A stretch of 24,859 nt of DNA, from assembly GCA_002344525.1 (NCBI GenBank), contig DDTJ01000081.1:1-24859 (forward strand), read 5' to 3'. The notes under the pieces were generated by a model, which did not search any database, was not told the origin of the DNA, and saw only the letters and a list, made by a program, of their open reading frames with translations. This DNA is from Akkermansiaceae bacterium UBA2367 (GTDB taxonomy: Bacteria; Verrucomicrobiota; Verrucomicrobiia; Verrucomicrobiales; DEV007). Of this stretch, positions 24,188 to 24,859 are shown in pieces. A program made the translations under genes and the position numbers. The stretch's first letter is position 1. Every line of letters begins with the position of its first letter.

Positions 24188-24463
24188 ATGCTCACCCTCG
24201 TCGCCTACGACATCAGCCAGCCGAAGCGCCTTTCGCGGGTGGCCCGGATCTGCGAGGACTACGGGGTGCGCGTGCAATACAGCCTGTTCGAATGTCGGCT
24301 CGACGAGGACGAGTTCGCCGATTTCTGGCTGAAGCTGCTGGACGAGATCGACGAGGGGGAGGACCGGCTCGTCGCCTACAAGATCGACGCGAAATCGGCC
24401 AAGGAGACCCTCACCGCCGGGACGATGGTTTGCTCTGAGAAGGTGGTGTGCTATCTGGTGTAA
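24188..24463 (+). CDS. cas2: CRISPR adaptation protein Cas2
   Basis: Cas2 dimers bridge two Cas1 dimers in the integration complex. The 91-residue protein starts MLTLVAYDISQPKRLSRVA with the conserved Asp8 after the first strand. It continues YGVRVQYSLFECRLDEDEF, the usual ferredoxin-like core. I chose ATG 24188 because GGAG at 24176-24179 lies 8 nt upstream and the length is typical. The frame is open back to ATG 24071, which would add 39 residues (with GWWHEAFAPLPYERSAPG) and leave only 9 bp after cas1. Confidence 0.93.
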   Translation: MLTLVAYDISQPKRLSRVARICEDYGVRVQYSLFECRLDEDEFADFWLKLLDEIDEGEDRLVAYKIDAKSAKETLTAGTMVCSEKVVCYLV

Positions 24464-24684
24464 GGATGGAAGTGGCGCGCTCCAGGTCGCGAGATCTGGA
24501 GACCGGAAAACCGGGGGTTCGAGACCGCTCGGCGCAATCTATTGACAACCAATGACCAGCAAACAAAACGCGCCCCAAGATAGCAAGGTGGCGACGGCAG
24601 AAGCACCGATATCCGGTTTGTCAAATCGCCCTCGCGACCGATTTCGGATTTGCGCCCTTGGCATTCATGGAGTTATAAGTGAGG
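24464..24684 (+). other. CRISPR leader region
   Basis: These 221 bp separate cas2 from the first repeat; I see no gene in them. Near the start are two adjacent hairpins: CTCCAG-N10-CTGGAG (24480-24501) and CCGG-AAAA-CCGG (24503-24514). They are followed by a GGTTCGAGACC stretch that recalls a tRNA T-arm but lacks a partner for a full cloverleaf. An AT-richer tract with TTGACA (24542-24547) follows, though no good -10 box lies at 17 bp. TATAAG at 24674-24679 lies too close to the repeat to be an obvious array promoter. Confidence 0.6.
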
Positions 24685-24859
24685 GGGTCCGCACAGGACA
24701 CACAGCCGAAAGGCATTGAAGACGGCATGAAAGGGGTAAGTTGCTTAATTATGACATGCGCGGGTCCGCACAGGACACACAGCCGAAAGGCATTGAAGAC
24801 AAGGGGAAGGTTATCATAAAGTTGCGTCGAGGTTAATGGGTCCGCACAGGACACACAGC
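24685..24859 (+). CRISPR. Type III-B-associated CRISPR array, leader-proximal end, cut by the window edge
   Basis: Two complete identical repeats (24685-24723 and 24762-24800, 39 bp each) and the first 22 bp of a third (24838-24859) enclose spacers of 38 bp (24724-24761) and 37 bp (24801-24837). The repeat begins GGGTCCGCACAGGACACACA and ends GCCGAAAGGCATTGAAGAC. The first two G could be chance, giving a more usual 37-bp unit. GCC-GAAA-GGC inside it can form a small GNRA-capped hairpin. Cleavage after it would leave an 8-nt handle TTGAAGAC, similar to type III handles. Both the handle and the cas gene direction indicate + strand transcription. Confidence 0.95.

Noticed and set aside
24480..24535. 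tRNA-like T-arm (GGTTCGAGACC) next to two hairpins in the leader
   Set aside because: No proper acceptor stem, D-arm or variable loop can be drawn; at most 4 bp of acceptor pairing are found.
24608..24623. Possible fourth palindromic element (GATATCCGGTTTGTC) in the CRISPR leader
   Set aside because: Only the left half-site resembles the element; the right half matches at about half the positions.
24621..24854. 77-codon minus-strand frame across the CRISPR repeats
   Set aside because: Its repeated peptide simply reflects the CRISPR repeats read in reverse.

Overview
The window looks like a chromosomal segment of a GC-rich bacterium, most likely a verrucomicrobial relative. This is inferred from the gene mix (a small PUR-type nucleic-acid-binding protein next to YicC, a TatC with a long periplasmic insert, a PcfJ-like protein), from frequent starts without a Shine-Dalgarno, and from a cruciform-like intergenic repeat. 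No rRNA or other decisive marker is present, so the assignment is tentative.

Left part (1-12234), mostly housekeeping. It opens with a gene that looks like an addiction-module antitoxin fused in frame to a ParE/RelE-type toxin, followed by coding-like debris. Then come an esterase-like alpha/beta hydrolase (+), mutS (-), a repeat element, a PcfJ-like gene (+), a secreted thioredoxin (+), a tatC carrying a histidine-rich linker and a helix-hairpin-helix tail (-), a PUR-family gene and yicC (+). A minus-strand cluster of folA, a DedA/VTT membrane protein, a UbiA prenyltransferase and a GNAT acetyltransferase closes this part.

Right part (12235-24859), a type III-B CRISPR-Cas locus, all on the + strand and divergent from folA: cas10/cmr2, cmr3, cmr4, cmr5, cmr6, cmr1, a small gene I read as a DUF1874/Crn2-like ring nuclease, a CARF-nuclease of the Card1/Can2 (DUF1887) type, a CARF protein of the NE0113 family with a winged-helix-like C-terminus, cas1, cas2, a leader, and the first repeats of a CRISPR array cut by the window end. 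The key catalytic residues of Cas10 (HD, GGDD), Cmr4 (D26), Cas1 and Cas2 are present, so the locus appears intact. No cas6 is visible.

The most interesting observation is an 18-bp imperfect palindrome (GGACATCC-CC-GGAGGTCC) that occurs identically upstream of cas10 and of cas1. A diverged copy (14/18) lies upstream of the putative ring nuclease. The last two sites sit exactly 41 bp before their start codons. I propose it is the operator of a locus-specific regulator, with the NE0113-family CARF/winged-helix protein as the obvious candidate. That would couple cyclic-oligoadenylate signalling to transcription of interference, signal-decay and adaptation modules. The operator positions are read from the sequence; the regulator and its logic are inference.
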